Assembly (NCBI GenBank): GCA_026418175.1 | Contig: JAOABX010000014.1 | Location: 1 to 64,000 of the forward strand | Source: Flavobacteriales bacterium | Lineage (GTDB): Bacteria; Bacteroidota; Bacteroidia; CAIKAF01 | Direction: 5' to 3' | Length of the DNA stretch: 64,000 nt | Shown here: positions 6,955-16,564 of the stretch, piece by piece | How positions within the stretch are numbered: the stretch's first letter is position 1 | Layout of the letters: every line of letters begins with the position of its first letter | Notes under the pieces: model-generated | What the model saw: only the letters and a program-made list of their open reading frames with translations | Database searches by the model: none | Told to the model about the DNA's origin: nothing | Made by a program: the position numbers and the translations under genes

Positions 6955-9354
6955 ATGTTTAAACAAACCCACATAATGCTTTTTGTAGTGGTTATTCTTG
7001 TTTTACAAACAAAAATAACTGCCCAAAATACAGAAAGAGATAAAGCAACTGTTAGTGGTTATGTAAAAGATAAAGAAACCGGCGAAACCTTAATTGGAGC
7101 CAATGTCTTTCTGAAAGAAAATAAGAAAGGCGCCGTAACAAACAATTATGGCTTCTTTTCCATTACTTCTGAAAAAGGAAATTACACCCTGGTTGTATCT
7201 TACTTAGGATATAAAAACTATGAAATGAGCTTAGATTTATCTAAAAATCAAACGGTGAATTTAGAATTAGAAACCAGTGCAATTACTACCGAAGAAATTG
7301 TAATCACCGATGAACGCAGTGATGACAACACACAAAGTACCAAAATGGGACAAATTGAATTAAAAATTGAAGAAATAAAAAAAGTACCAGCCTTGTTTGG
7401 CGAAATAGATGTATTAAAAACCATCCAATTATTACCGGGAGTAAAAGGGTCTGGCGAAGGTAATTCAGGATTTTATGTACGCGGTGGGGGGCCTGATCAA
7501 AACCTGATATTACTCGATAATGCAGTAGTTTACAATGCAGCCCACCTCTTTGGCTTTTTTTCAGTTTTTAATTCAGATGCTATAAAAAATGTAAACCTCA
7601 TAAAAGGTGGCATGCCGGCAAACTATGGTGGAAGACTATCATCAGTGCTCGATATTTCGATGAAAGAAGGAAATATGAAAAAATTTAGTGGGGATGGCGG
7701 AATCGGACTCATCTCTACTCGACTTACTTTTCATGGCCCAATAAAAAAAGAAAAGGCTTCATTTTTAATATCAGGCAGAAGAACATACATTGATTTGTTA
7801 TTACTACCATTTTCAGGCGAAGGATCACCGCTGAATGGAAACAGCTATTATTTCTATGACCTAAATGCCAAAATAAATTGGCAAATAACTCCTAAAGACC
7901 GAATTTTTGTTAGTGGTTATTACGGGCAGGATATATTTTCATTCAAAAGCCCAAGCAGTGACTTGCGTATAGATATTCCGTGGGGAAACGGAATAGCCAC
8001 CATGCGTTATATTCATACATTTGGTAACCGGTTATTTATGAGTACTACCTTCGCTTTTACTGACTATCAGTTTCAAACTAAAGCCAATACCGGTGATATA
8101 GGATTTAATTTATTTTCAGGTATTCGTGATTATTCTGCAAAAATGGACTGGGACTGGGTACCCAGTTCAAAACATAATATAAAATTTGGTGCGGATTACA
8201 CATTTCATGAGTTTACACCCAGCACTGCAACAGCACAATTTGATTCTACCATCATCGAACCGGGTACCCGCCAAAAAATACTTGCCCATGATTTTGCATT
8301 ATATGTTTTGGATGAATGGGATATTACCCCTTGGCTAAAAGTAAATGCTGGTTTGCGCTTTAGTTATTTTCAACATACTGGACCATTTAAACGCTTTGTA
8401 AAAGATCAAGATGGTTTTAACACAGACACCATAGAATACGGAACATTGGCTAACATTGCCGATTATGCACGTTTAGAACCCAGATTATCTATACGTTTTC
8501 GTATCAATGAAAATATTTCTATCAAAGCAGCTTTTACGCAAAACTATCAAAACCTTCACTTGGCCAATCTGGCTACAGTTTCGTTACCCACTGATATATG
8601 GTTACCCAGCACTTCCATTATTCGGCCTCAATTGGCTAGACAATACAGCTTGGGATATTTTCATAATTTCTTGAACAACATGCTGGAAACATCTGTAGAA
8701 ATTTATTATAAAGAAATGTATGGTTTGGTTGAATACAAAGACAATAGCTCTTTTGCACAAATCGTTGCAGATAATCCAGATAACATTTTAGCATTTGGAA
8801 ACGGACGTTCGTGGGGAGCTGAATTCTTTTTCAAAAAACGATTAGGAAAAATTACCGGCTGGATTGGCTATACATTATCATGGACACAACGGTATGGTTT
8901 TAACAAAGAAGAAATTAATTACGACGGCGATTTTTTCTATCCACGATACGATCGCAGGCATGATTTATCGCTTACTGTATCATGGGATATTGACAAAAAG
9001 AAAAAATGGAATGTAGCAGCTGTGTTTGTCTTTTCTTCCGGAAACGTATTGGCAGTCCCCACCCGTTTTTATTTTGTAGGAAATACTATTGTTCCTCAAT
9101 TTGACGATCGGGATAATTTTCGAATGCAACCTTATCACAGAATGGATTTATCGGTTACATATCAATTGCACAAAAACAGTAAATGGTCATCTAATTTGAA
9201 TCTTTCCATTTATAATGTGTATAGTCGTTTAAATCCATTTTTTGTGTATTTTGATATTGAAACAGACGAAAATACAAACACCATTAAATTTCAGGGTAAA
9301 CAAGTTTCCTTGTTCCCTATTATTCCGGCACTAACTTGGAATTTTAGTTTTTAG
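6955..9354 (+). CDS. TonB-dependent receptor with carboxypeptidase-regulatory-like domain
   Basis: The 799-residue outer-membrane receptor has a signal peptide ending near KITAQN. A CarboxypepD_reg-like beta-sandwich follows (about 33-115: VSGYVKDKETGETLIGANVFL, YGFFSITSEKGNYTLVVSYLGY). Next come a plug domain (about 120-230: LLPGVKGSGEGNSGFYVRGGGPDQNLILLDNA split over two motifs, NYGGRLSSVLDI) and a 22-strand barrel. It is shorter than SusC-type receptors (about 1000 residues). The DUF4249 lipoprotein gene starts three bases after its stop. This pairing is recurrent in the phylum and probably forms an uptake complex energised by TonB/ExbBD. The substrate is not evident; there is no SusD, sigma or anti-sigma gene nearby. 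Confidence 0.9.
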   Translation: MFKQTHIMLFVVVILVLQTKITAQNTERDKATVSGYVKDKETGETLIGANVFLKENKKGAVTNNYGFFSITSEKGNYTLVVSYLGYKNYEMSLDLSKNQTVNLELETSAITTEEIVITDERSDDNTQSTKMGQIELKIEEIKKVPALFGEIDVLKTIQLLPGVKGSGEGNSGFYVRGGGPDQNLILLDNAVVYNAAHLFGFFSVFNSDAIKNVNLIKGGMPANYGGRLSSVLDISMKEGNMKKFSGDGGIGLISTRLTFHGPIKKEKASFLISGRRTYIDLLLLPFSGEGSPLNGNSYYFYDLNAKINWQITPKDRIFVSGYYGQDIFSFKSPSSDLRIDIPWGNGIATMRYIHTFGNRLFMSTTFAFTDYQFQTKANTGDIGFNLFSGIRDYSAKMDWDWVPSSKHNIKFGADYTFHEFTPSTATAQFDSTIIEPGTRQKILAHDFALYVLDEWDITPWLKVNAGLRFSYFQHTGPFKRFVKDQDGFNTDTIEYGTLANIADYARLEPRLSIRFRINENISIKAAFTQNYQNLHLANLATVSLPTDIWLPSTSIIRPQLARQYSLGYFHNFLNNMLETSVEIYYKEMYGLVEYKDNSSFAQIVADNPDNILAFGNGRSWGAEFFFKKRLGKITGWIGYTLSWTQRYGFNKEEINYDGDFFYPRYDRRHDLSLTVSWDIDKKKKWNVAAVFVFSSGNVLAVPTRFYFVGNTIVPQFDDRDNFRMQPYHRMDLSVTYQLHKNSKWSSNLNLSIYNVYSRLNPFFVYFDIETDENTNTIKFQGKQVSLFPIIPALTWNFSF

Positions 9355-9357
9355 CGT

Positions 9358-10257
9358 ATGAAGAAATTTAAGATATATGGATTAAACTTATTTGTAGTAC
9401 TCATCTTCATAAGTGGGTTATTTATATCATGTGAAAGAAACATAGATATTAATTTACCGGAACCGGAACCCATGCTGGTAGTAGATGGATTCATCGATCA
9501 TGGAGATTATGCTAGGGTTACAATAAGCCGCTCATTTCCATATTTTGAAGAAATAAACCTCACCGATATTTCATCATTACAGCAAATTTTTGTGGCTAAT
9601 GCGTCTGTTTTTCTTTCTGATGGAGTGATTACTGATTCTTTGGTTTTCACCATTGATCCGACAAGTTTTCCTCCGGTATATTACAAGGGTACCAATCCGG
9701 CATTGATTGGCCAAGCTGGAAAAACCTATTACCTTACTATTTATGCCGAAGGTGATACCATCACTTCATATACAACCATCCCTCCGCTGATTTATTTAGA
9801 CAGTATCTATTGGAAGCCCGATCCCCAAGCGCCATACAAAGGTTTTGGGTGGGGACATTTAACTGACCCGGATACTATGGGAAACATTTATCGCTTATTT
9901 ACCAAACGACAGGGATATCCTTATTACGTGGCTGCCGGGGCGCTCAGTGATAAAAATTTTAATGGTACGAGCACTGCATTTAGTTTTTCCCGGCCAGATC
10001 CTCTCCCCTTTTACATTCCAAATAATTTGCCCGAGGATACAGCACGCTTCTACTTTGTAAAGGGCGATACCATCTCTGTTAAATTTTGTACCATTGACTA
10101 TCGTTCGTATGAATTTATAAGAACCTACACATCTGCTGCCAGCTCATTTGGAAATCCTTTTTCAGCACCAACGTTTATAAAGTCAAATGTAAATGGTGCT
10201 TTTGGAGGTTTTGTGGGATATGGTGCCACCTATTATCAATATGTAGTACCTCAATAA
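9358..10257 (+). CDS. DUF4249 family lipoprotein
   Basis: The 299-residue protein begins with a lipoprotein signal whose lipobox is FISC, so it is probably anchored in the outer membrane. It then shows the DUF4249 layout: EPEPMLVVDGFIDHGDYARVTISRS, ANASVFLSDG, GKTYYLTIYAEGDTITSYTTIP, and late segments DTISVKFCTIDYRSYEFIRTY and GAFGGFVGYGATYY. It is co-transcribed with the TonB receptor and most likely acts as its surface partner, by analogy with SusD or other receptor lipoproteins. Domain function is experimentally poorly defined. No rare-codon or compositional break from its neighbours was noted. Confidence 0.85.
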   Translation: MKKFKIYGLNLFVVLIFISGLFISCERNIDINLPEPEPMLVVDGFIDHGDYARVTISRSFPYFEEINLTDISSLQQIFVANASVFLSDGVITDSLVFTIDPTSFPPVYYKGTNPALIGQAGKTYYLTIYAEGDTITSYTTIPPLIYLDSIYWKPDPQAPYKGFGWGHLTDPDTMGNIYRLFTKRQGYPYYVAAGALSDKNFNGTSTAFSFSRPDPLPFYIPNNLPEDTARFYFVKGDTISVKFCTIDYRSYEFIRTYTSAASSFGNPFSAPTFIKSNVNGAFGGFVGYGATYYQYVVPQ

Positions 10258-10319
10258 ACCAAAAAAATTATTTCAAATTGTACTGCTATTAATTCACCTT
10301 TCAGTTATAAAAAGTTGGT

Positions 10320-10327
10320 TACTTTTG
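10320..10327 (+). promoter_or_regulatory. Candidate -7 box upstream of trxB
   Basis: TACTTTTG fits TAnnTTTG and lies 54 bases upstream of the trxB ATG in a 124-base intergenic gap. No convincing -33 TTTG is placed correctly, so support is moderate. Confidence 0.3.
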
Positions 10328-10381
10328 TCACGATCTGATTTATTTTTTTAATTCAAATTTGCGGCCACAATAAACAAGCCT

Positions 10382-11326
10382 ATGAACGAAAAGCAAACCA
10401 TACAATGCCTTATTCTTGGTTCCGGCCCTGCAGGCTACACAGCTGCTATTTATGCAGCCCGTGCTGAATTGAAACCAGTATTATACACCGGTGCGCAACC
10501 TGGAGGGCAGCTAACCATCACTACCGAAGTTGAAAACTATCCTGGATACCCAAACGGCGTACAGGGCCCTGAAATGATGGAAGACTTCAAAAAGCAAGCA
10601 GAACGATTCAATACCGATATCCGTTATGGATTAGCCACAAAAGTTGATTTCTCAAAACGTCCTTTCAAAGTTACAATAGACGACACAACCGACGTTTATG
10701 CCGAAACAGTAATCATTAGTACCGGCGCATCTGCCAAATGGCTTGGATTACCCAGTGAGCAACGCTTGAATGGACATGGTGTTTCAGCTTGTGCAGTTTG
10801 CGACGGTTTCTTTTTTCGCGGCCAGGAAGTAGCCATAGTAGGTGGGGGGGATACGGCCTGCGAAGAAGCCTCCTATCTGGCTAAGCTGTGTAAAAAGGTT
10901 TACATGCTGGTACGCCGCGATGAAATGCGTGCTTCTAAAATAATGCAACAACGTGTATTGAACAATCCTAATATCCAAGTTTTATTTAACCATGAAACGT
11001 TGGAAATTTTAGGGGATGATCATGTAACTGGTGTTAGGGTAAAAGATCATAAAACAGGCGAAGAGAAAACGATTGCAGTATCTGGATTTTTCGTTGCCAT
11101 TGGGCACAAACCCAATACTGAAATTTTTAAAGGCTGGCTGGATATGGACGAGAATGGTTATATCATCACTAAGCCCGGTACTACACAGACTAACATACCG
11201 GGAGTATTTGCTGCAGGTGATGCACAAGATAAAATATATCGTCAGGCAATTACAGCGGCTGGTACCGGTTGTATGGCAGCACTTGAAGCAGAACGATTTT
11301 TAGCTGCACAAGAGGCCGGTGTATAA
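10382..11326 (+). CDS. trxB: Thioredoxin-disulfide reductase
   Basis: The 314-residue flavoenzyme transfers electrons from NADPH through FAD to thioredoxin. The N-terminal FAD site is ILGSGPAGYTAAIYAARA, and the redox pair is Cys137/Cys140 in SACAVCDG. The NADPH site is VAIVGGGDTACEEASYLAKL, and the C-terminal FAD motif is GVFAAGDAQDKIYRQAITAAGTG. Length and motif order match the low-molecular-weight TrxR class. It is followed 14 bases later by an aldose-1-epimerase-like gene in the same direction, probably in one transcript but without an obvious functional link. Confidence 0.97.
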   Translation: MNEKQTIQCLILGSGPAGYTAAIYAARAELKPVLYTGAQPGGQLTITTEVENYPGYPNGVQGPEMMEDFKKQAERFNTDIRYGLATKVDFSKRPFKVTIDDTTDVYAETVIISTGASAKWLGLPSEQRLNGHGVSACAVCDGFFFRGQEVAIVGGGDTACEEASYLAKLCKKVYMLVRRDEMRASKIMQQRVLNNPNIQVLFNHETLEILGDDHVTGVRVKDHKTGEEKTIAVSGFFVAIGHKPNTEIFKGWLDMDENGYIITKPGTTQTNIPGVFAAGDAQDKIYRQAITAAGTGCMAALEAERFLAAQEAGV

Positions 11327-11340
11327 AAAATACACTACGA

Positions 11341-12267
11341 ATGAGAAATACACCTTCTATTTCTGAACAAGCATGGGGTTCCACTCATGCTTGTTTGCTT
11401 TCTGATGGATTGAATAATAACCTTTGCATTTTACCAAAATATGGTGGGTTATTGCTTTTTTGGAAACATCGTGATATTGATTTGATAGAAACCTTTGATT
11501 CAGAAAATGCATTGTTAAAACAGCTGGAAGAAACTTATCCCAACTGCAAGCTCTCACCATTTGCATGTAGAATAAATAATGGTGAATATAAATGGAATAA
11601 TCAATCTTTTAGTATCAAACCTTTAAAACCGGACGGACATGCTTTGCATGGATGGATGTATAAAACTGAATTTTTTATCAAAGAAAAATTGCAAACTTCA
11701 GAGTTTGCCTCATTGGTATTACATGCTGCATATAATCGCCAATATTCTTATTATCCATTTTCCTTCTATATCTCAATTAAATATACCTTGTATCAAACGG
11801 GGAAAATAGAAATTACAACATATTACGAAAATACAGGAAAATCAACGATGCCATTGGTAGATGGATGGCATCCCTATTTTATAACACCGGAAGGAACTGA
11901 CCAGAGTTATCTACAAGCAGATATATCAGAATTTATAGAAGCTAATAAACTCATTCCTACAGGCCGCAATAAAGAATACCTTAATTTTAAAGATGGGCAA
12001 ATTATTGGAGATACTCACTGGGATACTTGCTTTTTTTGGAAATTAAACGGAAAGGCAAGACTGAAAACTTCCATGGGTACAATCATCATAGAAAATATTC
12101 AAGGGTATGACTTTCTTCAAATCTATACACCTCCTCACCGAAAAAGCATTGCATTGGAACCGTTAACAGGTGCACCTGATGCTTTCAACAATAAAATCGG
12201 TCTAACCAAGCTTGCACCCAAAGAAAAAATATATTTTACACTTTCATTAAATTTCATCTCTAACTAA
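11341..12267 (+). CDS. Aldose 1-epimerase (galactose mutarotase) family protein
   Basis: The 308-residue protein has the mutarotase landmarks. SPFACRINNGEYKWNNQSF carries the substrate-binding arginine, DGHALHGWMYK holds a first histidine motif, and VDGWHPYFITPEG holds the second. LEPLTGAPDAFN contains the catalytic-type glutamate near residue 280. Family members interconvert alpha and beta anomers of hexoses. The protein lacks a signal peptide and is probably cytoplasmic. Some members of this clade act on phosphorylated or unusual sugars, so the exact sugar is left open. Confidence 0.8.
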   Translation: MRNTPSISEQAWGSTHACLLSDGLNNNLCILPKYGGLLLFWKHRDIDLIETFDSENALLKQLEETYPNCKLSPFACRINNGEYKWNNQSFSIKPLKPDGHALHGWMYKTEFFIKEKLQTSEFASLVLHAAYNRQYSYYPFSFYISIKYTLYQTGKIEITTYYENTGKSTMPLVDGWHPYFITPEGTDQSYLQADISEFIEANKLIPTGRNKEYLNFKDGQIIGDTHWDTCFFWKLNGKARLKTSMGTIIIENIQGYDFLQIYTPPHRKSIALEPLTGAPDAFNNKIGLTKLAPKEKIYFTLSLNFISN

Positions 12268-12367
12268 TTTTTAGTTCATCTTAAAAGTTTTTTATTGATA
12301 TTTTGTAAAAAATACATAACCATGCAAATACCTTTAAATAATAAAGAATAGCAACTACTTCTCTGAT

Positions 12368-13540
12368 TTACAAATTAAATTGAAGCATAATACTTACCGT
12401 ATTACCACCAAATCCCATAGTATTAATTAATACATGACGTATAGATAAAGGTGTAACCTGTTCTATGGTAGGATAAGGCATGGTAGGAACTTGCTGTAAC
12501 TGGAACATCCATTGAGCCAGTTGTATACCCAGCAAACCTGAAGCTCCCAGCGTATGACCTACTTTCCATTTTTGTGAAATTAAATATGGGAGGTTTGAAC
12601 CAAATAGTTTTATTACAGCTTCATATTCTGCTGCATCGCCAAGTACTGTTCCTGGTGCATGCATAATAATAACATCAGGCAGGGCCCCTGCCCGTTGAAT
12701 GGCTTGTTGCATACTTTCTTGAAATCCTATTCCAGTTGGAGAAATGCCCGTGGGTGAATTTCCCGTCTCTTTATAAATTCCCCAACCGGAAATAACAATA
12801 TCTCCGGGTTTTAATTCCTCTTGTGCTAACCATTCTAAAGCAAGTGCTGCAGCACCTTCGCCTAATACCATGGAGTTTTTTTTATCCTTTGAAAAATACA
12901 ATGGTTTACACGGATAAGCATCTGATTGCTCTGAATATATACCCAACGATTGCATTTGTGCTACAGTAAATGGAGTTAGCGGTGCCTCTGCTGCACCAAC
13001 CAATACATGTGAGGCCATGCCCGATTGCAACCAGGCAATGCCATTTAGCAAAGACATCATACCTGTACTACAGGTAACTGAATGTTCAACGATAATTCCA
13101 CAACTCCCAATAAATTCTGCTACCTGACTGGATATATTACCCAACGTTGTTAGCGGAGAAGTTTTTGGTTTTGCTTTTTGATTTTTTAAAAAATAACCAT
13201 AATGCTCTTCCCAAACAAAGGTAGCACCTCGTGATGAACCAAAATTAACAGCCATATTTTGCCGATTATTCCACCCTGCTTTTTGCACAGCTTGTAATGC
13301 AGCCGCTTGTGCTAAATAAACAATTCTATCCTGGTCTTTCGATAAGTGATGCTTACGAATAAACTGCTTTAATGCTTCTTCAGAAGTATCAGATAGCGGT
13401 GCTCCCAAAAATGAAAAATGTTCTTTGTAAATTTTTTGAATACAAGTTACATTGTTAAATAATGAGCTGCTAGCCGTTTCATCATCAAATCCTAACGGCG
13501 AAACAGCCCCTATACCTCGTATTACAACCTGATTAGCCAT
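12368..13540 (-). CDS. FabF-like beta-ketoacyl synthase linked to the biotin operon
   Basis: The 390-residue protein is a KAS of the FabB/FabF type. The Cys-His-His triad is intact: Cys157 in HSVTCSTGMM, His294 in MHAPGTVLGD (family HGTGT), and His329 in WKVGHTLGASG. It is the last gene of bioB-bioF-bioD-bioA and its ATG overlaps the bioA stop by eight bases, so it is almost certainly co-translated. It differs from housekeeping FabF by the divergent HAPGT motif and several insertions. No bioC, bioH, bioG or bioW is in the window. Its role in making the pimeloyl precursor is inferred from position. It is not BioZ, which is FabH-like. Confidence 0.85.
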   Translation of the reverse strand: MANQVVIRGIGAVSPLGFDDETASSSLFNNVTCIQKIYKEHFSFLGAPLSDTSEEALKQFIRKHHLSKDQDRIVYLAQAAALQAVQKAGWNNRQNMAVNFGSSRGATFVWEEHYGYFLKNQKAKPKTSPLTTLGNISSQVAEFIGSCGIIVEHSVTCSTGMMSLLNGIAWLQSGMASHVLVGAAEAPLTPFTVAQMQSLGIYSEQSDAYPCKPLYFSKDKKNSMVLGEGAAALALEWLAQEELKPGDIVISGWGIYKETGNSPTGISPTGIGFQESMQQAIQRAGALPDVIIMHAPGTVLGDAAEYEAVIKLFGSNLPYLISQKWKVGHTLGASGLLGIQLAQWMFQLQQVPTMPYPTIEQVTPLSIRHVLINTMGFGGNTVSIMLQFNL

Positions 13541-14828
13541 GCATTGATTGATTGATTTTCTCTAAAACTTCATGCATTGTTTGATATACGGACTTCATCT
13601 GTTGTTCGGTAATGCAGGCAGGTGGCAATACATACACTACATTTCCCAGCGGACGAACAAGTACCCCTCGATTTAGGAACTCCCGATACAATATTTCACG
13701 AATCGGGTCATTGTAAAAATATTCATCATAGGACGTTTGAATATCCATTGCAAGTACCAATCCCATGGAACGTACATCCCTCACTACGGGATGAGTTGTA
13801 AAACTATTAGCCGCCTCCTCATGCCATTGGGCAATTTGATGTACTTTTGATGCAGTATTTTCCTTATCAATCAATTCCAAACTGGCCAACGCTGCAGTAC
13901 AAGCCAATGGATTAGCAGTAAATGAATGTCCATGATAAAAGGTATGACGAACATCCTCGGATTGAAATGATCGGGCAATGGATGAGGTAAATGCTGTAAC
14001 TCCCAACGGTAAATACCCCCCGGTAAGTGCTTTCGATAAACAAACAAAATCAGGTTTAATGTTCAACTGCTCAATAGCAAAACAGGTTGAAGTTTTAAAA
14101 AAACCAGTCATCACTTCATCGGCAATAGTTAACACCTGATTTCTATGGCAAATCAACAATAATTCATCCAACCAAGCAGGTTTTGCCATCCGCATACCGC
14201 CTGCACCTTGTATCAAAGGTTCAAAAATAAATGCAGCAACATTTCCTTTTGAAACCAACTTTTCCAGATTACACTTTACTTCTTCAATATTTTCGGGTGT
14301 TGGATATGGAATATAATCCACTTCAAACAAATGCTGATGAAATGGTTCAGTAAACACATCGCGTTCGCTAACGGCCATAGCTCCAAAAGTATCTCCATGA
14401 TAACTGTTTAGAAAAGCAATGAGCCTGGGTCGGTTTTCTCCCAAATTTTTCCAATACTGAATACTCATCTTAATGGCCACTTCAACAGCTGTACTTCCAT
14501 TGTCAGAATAAAACAATTGTTCATAAGGGAATCCCAGCCTACGCAATAATTTTTCTGCCAGAGTGATCGCCGGTTGATGTGTAAACCCAGAAAAAATTAC
14601 ATGTTCCAAAACATCCAATTGTTCTTTGATACGAGCATTGATATAAGGATGAGCATGCCCATGAAGATTTACCCACCACGATGCAATGGCATCTACATAC
14701 GTAGTACCGTCTTCCGCATACAATAAAGCCCCTTCACCCCGAATAATTGGTATATTCTGTAACGTTCTGCGGTACCGCGTAAACGGATGCATGATGTATT
14801 TATGATCTAACGTAGCCCAATGATTCAT
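13533..14828 (-). CDS. bioA: Adenosylmethionine-8-amino-7-oxononanoate aminotransferase
   Basis: BioA converts KAPA to DAPA with a PLP cofactor. The 431-residue protein shows ASWWVNLHGHAHPYIN, FYSDNGSTAVEVAIKM, SYHGDTFGAMAVSERD and the PLP-binding lysine in VCLSKALTGGYLPL. LTIADEVMTGF holds the aspartate that contacts the pyridine nitrogen. The conserved WWV and HGHAHP segments separate BioA from other class III aminotransferases. It starts four bases after the bioD stop and its own stop overlaps the ketoacyl-synthase start, showing a single operon read from bioB. Confidence 0.96.
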   Translation of the reverse strand: MNHWATLDHKYIMHPFTRYRRTLQNIPIIRGEGALLYAEDGTTYVDAIASWWVNLHGHAHPYINARIKEQLDVLEHVIFSGFTHQPAITLAEKLLRRLGFPYEQLFYSDNGSTAVEVAIKMSIQYWKNLGENRPRLIAFLNSYHGDTFGAMAVSERDVFTEPFHQHLFEVDYIPYPTPENIEEVKCNLEKLVSKGNVAAFIFEPLIQGAGGMRMAKPAWLDELLLICHRNQVLTIADEVMTGFFKTSTCFAIEQLNIKPDFVCLSKALTGGYLPLGVTAFTSSIARSFQSEDVRHTFYHGHSFTANPLACTAALASLELIDKENTASKVHQIAQWHEEAANSFTTHPVVRDVRSMGLVLAMDIQTSYDEYFYNDPIREILYREFLNRGVLVRPLGNVVYVLPPACITEQQMKSVYQTMHEVLEKINQSMHG

Positions 14829-14831
14829 GGC

Positions 14832-15455
14832 TTAAAGGTCGGTGATTTTTTGAAAGCTTGCGGCTACTTCTTTAATTCGTTGCGAAGAAATTTCAGTTAA
14901 CCGAGGAATATGGCCTATTATAGGCAATTGGCTTCTATGGCTAATATAAGCCATACTATCCCATGCATCTGTATCACTAAATACAAGGCCTAATACAGGT
15001 ATCTGATGTATTTTTAACACCTCCAGAGTCAATAAGGTATGATTTACAGAACCCAAATAATTTCGGCTAACTAACACTACCGGTAATTTCCAAAATTTAA
15101 TTAAATCCAAAATCAAAAAATCCTTTTGCAAGGGCACCATTAGCCCTCCTGCTCCTTCAATGAGTAAGGTATTGGCTGTTTTAGGAATCGTTAATTTTTC
15201 AGGCTCTATGGTTATCTCATCCAGTTGAGCAGCATAATGTGGCGAGCAGGGAGTATTGAGTAATATTTGCGTAGGATGTATTACTGATTTGGAATTAGAA
15301 ACTAACGATTGTACGTAAGTACTTTCTAATTGATCTAAGTTGCCGGCCTGGATAGGTTTCCAGTAATCTGCCTGCCAGGCTTCGGTTAAAACTGCCGATG
15401 CCAAGGTTTTTCCTACATCAGTTCCAATCCCGGTTATGAATATCTTTCTCTCCAT
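14832..15455 (-). CDS. bioD: ATP-dependent dethiobiotin synthetase
   Basis: BioD carboxylates DAPA to dethiobiotin using ATP and CO2. I start at the ATG at 15455 (MERKIFITGIGTDVGKT), because the P-loop GIGTDVGKT must be near the N-terminus. The track's earlier start adds 20 residues that overlap bioF. YWKPIQAGN is the substrate-binding lysine motif and LLIEGAGGLMVPL is the signature G-A-G-G-x-x-x-P. The product is 207 residues, slightly short but complete. It overlaps the end of bioF by 22 bases. Confidence 0.93.
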   Translation of the reverse strand: MERKIFITGIGTDVGKTLASAVLTEAWQADYWKPIQAGNLDQLESTYVQSLVSNSKSVIHPTQILLNTPCSPHYAAQLDEITIEPEKLTIPKTANTLLIEGAGGLMVPLQKDFLILDLIKFWKLPVVLVSRNYLGSVNHTLLTLEVLKIHQIPVLGLVFSDTDAWDSMAYISHRSQLPIIGHIPRLTEISSQRIKEVAASFQKITDL

Positions 15456-16564
15456 TGATGAATAGATTCTATTAATCCTGCAATTTCTTGTTCGGTATGC
15501 TGGGCATGCAAACAAATGCGTATACGTTCTGTACCAGCTGGCACAGTTGGCGAAAGAATGGGCTTTACATAATATCCCTGCTGATGTAAAAAAGATGCCA
15601 AGGCCCGAACGGCAACATTGCCAGGCTCAATGATACGCTGTATAGGGGTAGATGTAGTTTCAAAAGCATGTGCTTTTTGTTTATAAAAACTAATTTTTTG
15701 AGCTAACAACTGTTGCAACTCCGGATGACCTTGAAGATAACGATAGGCTGCTTGTATGGTTGCCAAAGCAGCAGGTGGCATACCGGTAGTATAAATAAAT
15801 GGTCTAGAAAAATTAATTAAATACTTGATTAATTCCCAGCTTCCTAAAACGGCTGCTCCATGAGCTCCCATAGCTTTGCCAAAAGTTACAACTCGGGCAA
15901 ATACTCGTTGATGCAAATTCGTTTGTTGTACTTTGCCCCATCCCTGCACTCCCAACGAATGCGCTTCATCCACGATAAGATAAGCCTGATACGTTTCACA
16001 TATATTTACCAAAGCCTGGATATTGGCTTCATCACCATCCATTGAAAAAACGGATTCTGTAACTACATACACCTGACCACGGCTACGCTTTATTTTTTTT
16101 TCTAAATCCTGTAAGTTATTATGTTGAAAGGAATGAGTATGAGCCAGTGAAAGTCGAATTCCGTCGCGAATAGAAGCATGGCACAGTGCATCATACAAAA
16201 TGGTATCTCCACGTTGCGGTATAGCCGATAACAAACCAAGATTTGCCATATAACCCGAAGGATAAATCAAACATCCTTCTGCCTGATGTAAATCTGCTAG
16301 CAATGATTCAGTTTGTTCATACAATATATGATTACCACTAATTAAACGCGAACCGGTAGCGCCGTGTAGTGTAACTTTAGAATCAACAAGTATTTGCTTG
16401 GCAAGTTGATTTACTTCTTTATTTTGAGCTAACCCTAAATAGTCATTCGATGAAAAGTCAGTACATTCGGGAGGAATAGAGCCGAGCATTCTGAAACTAT
16501 TTTCTTTTTCTCGTTCCTCCAGCCGAAGTTGGATATGATAAGGCAGGCGCATAGGCCGATTCAC
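15434..16564 (-). CDS. bioF: 8-amino-7-oxononanoate synthase
   Basis: BioF condenses a pimeloyl thioester with L-alanine using PLP to give KAPA, the first committed ring-forming step. The 376-residue protein has DFSSNDYLGLAQNKEV, GATGSRLISGNHILYEQTE, DEAHSLGVQGWGKVQ and the PLP lysine in VVTFGKAMGAHGAAVLG. FIYTTGMPPAA is also typical. The track start is a GTG touching the bioB stop; an in-frame ATG four codons later (16552) is equally possible. The gene order bioB-bioF-bioD-bioA with tiny gaps shows an operon. Confidence 0.94.
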   Translation of the reverse strand: MNRPMRLPYHIQLRLEEREKENSFRMLGSIPPECTDFSSNDYLGLAQNKEVNQLAKQILVDSKVTLHGATGSRLISGNHILYEQTESLLADLHQAEGCLIYPSGYMANLGLLSAIPQRGDTILYDALCHASIRDGIRLSLAHTHSFQHNNLQDLEKKIKRSRGQVYVVTESVFSMDGDEANIQALVNICETYQAYLIVDEAHSLGVQGWGKVQQTNLHQRVFARVVTFGKAMGAHGAAVLGSWELIKYLINFSRPFIYTTGMPPAALATIQAAYRYLQGHPELQQLLAQKISFYKQKAHAFETTSTPIQRIIEPGNVAVRALASFLHQQGYYVKPILSPTVPAGTERIRICLHAQHTEQEIAGLIESIHQWRERYS

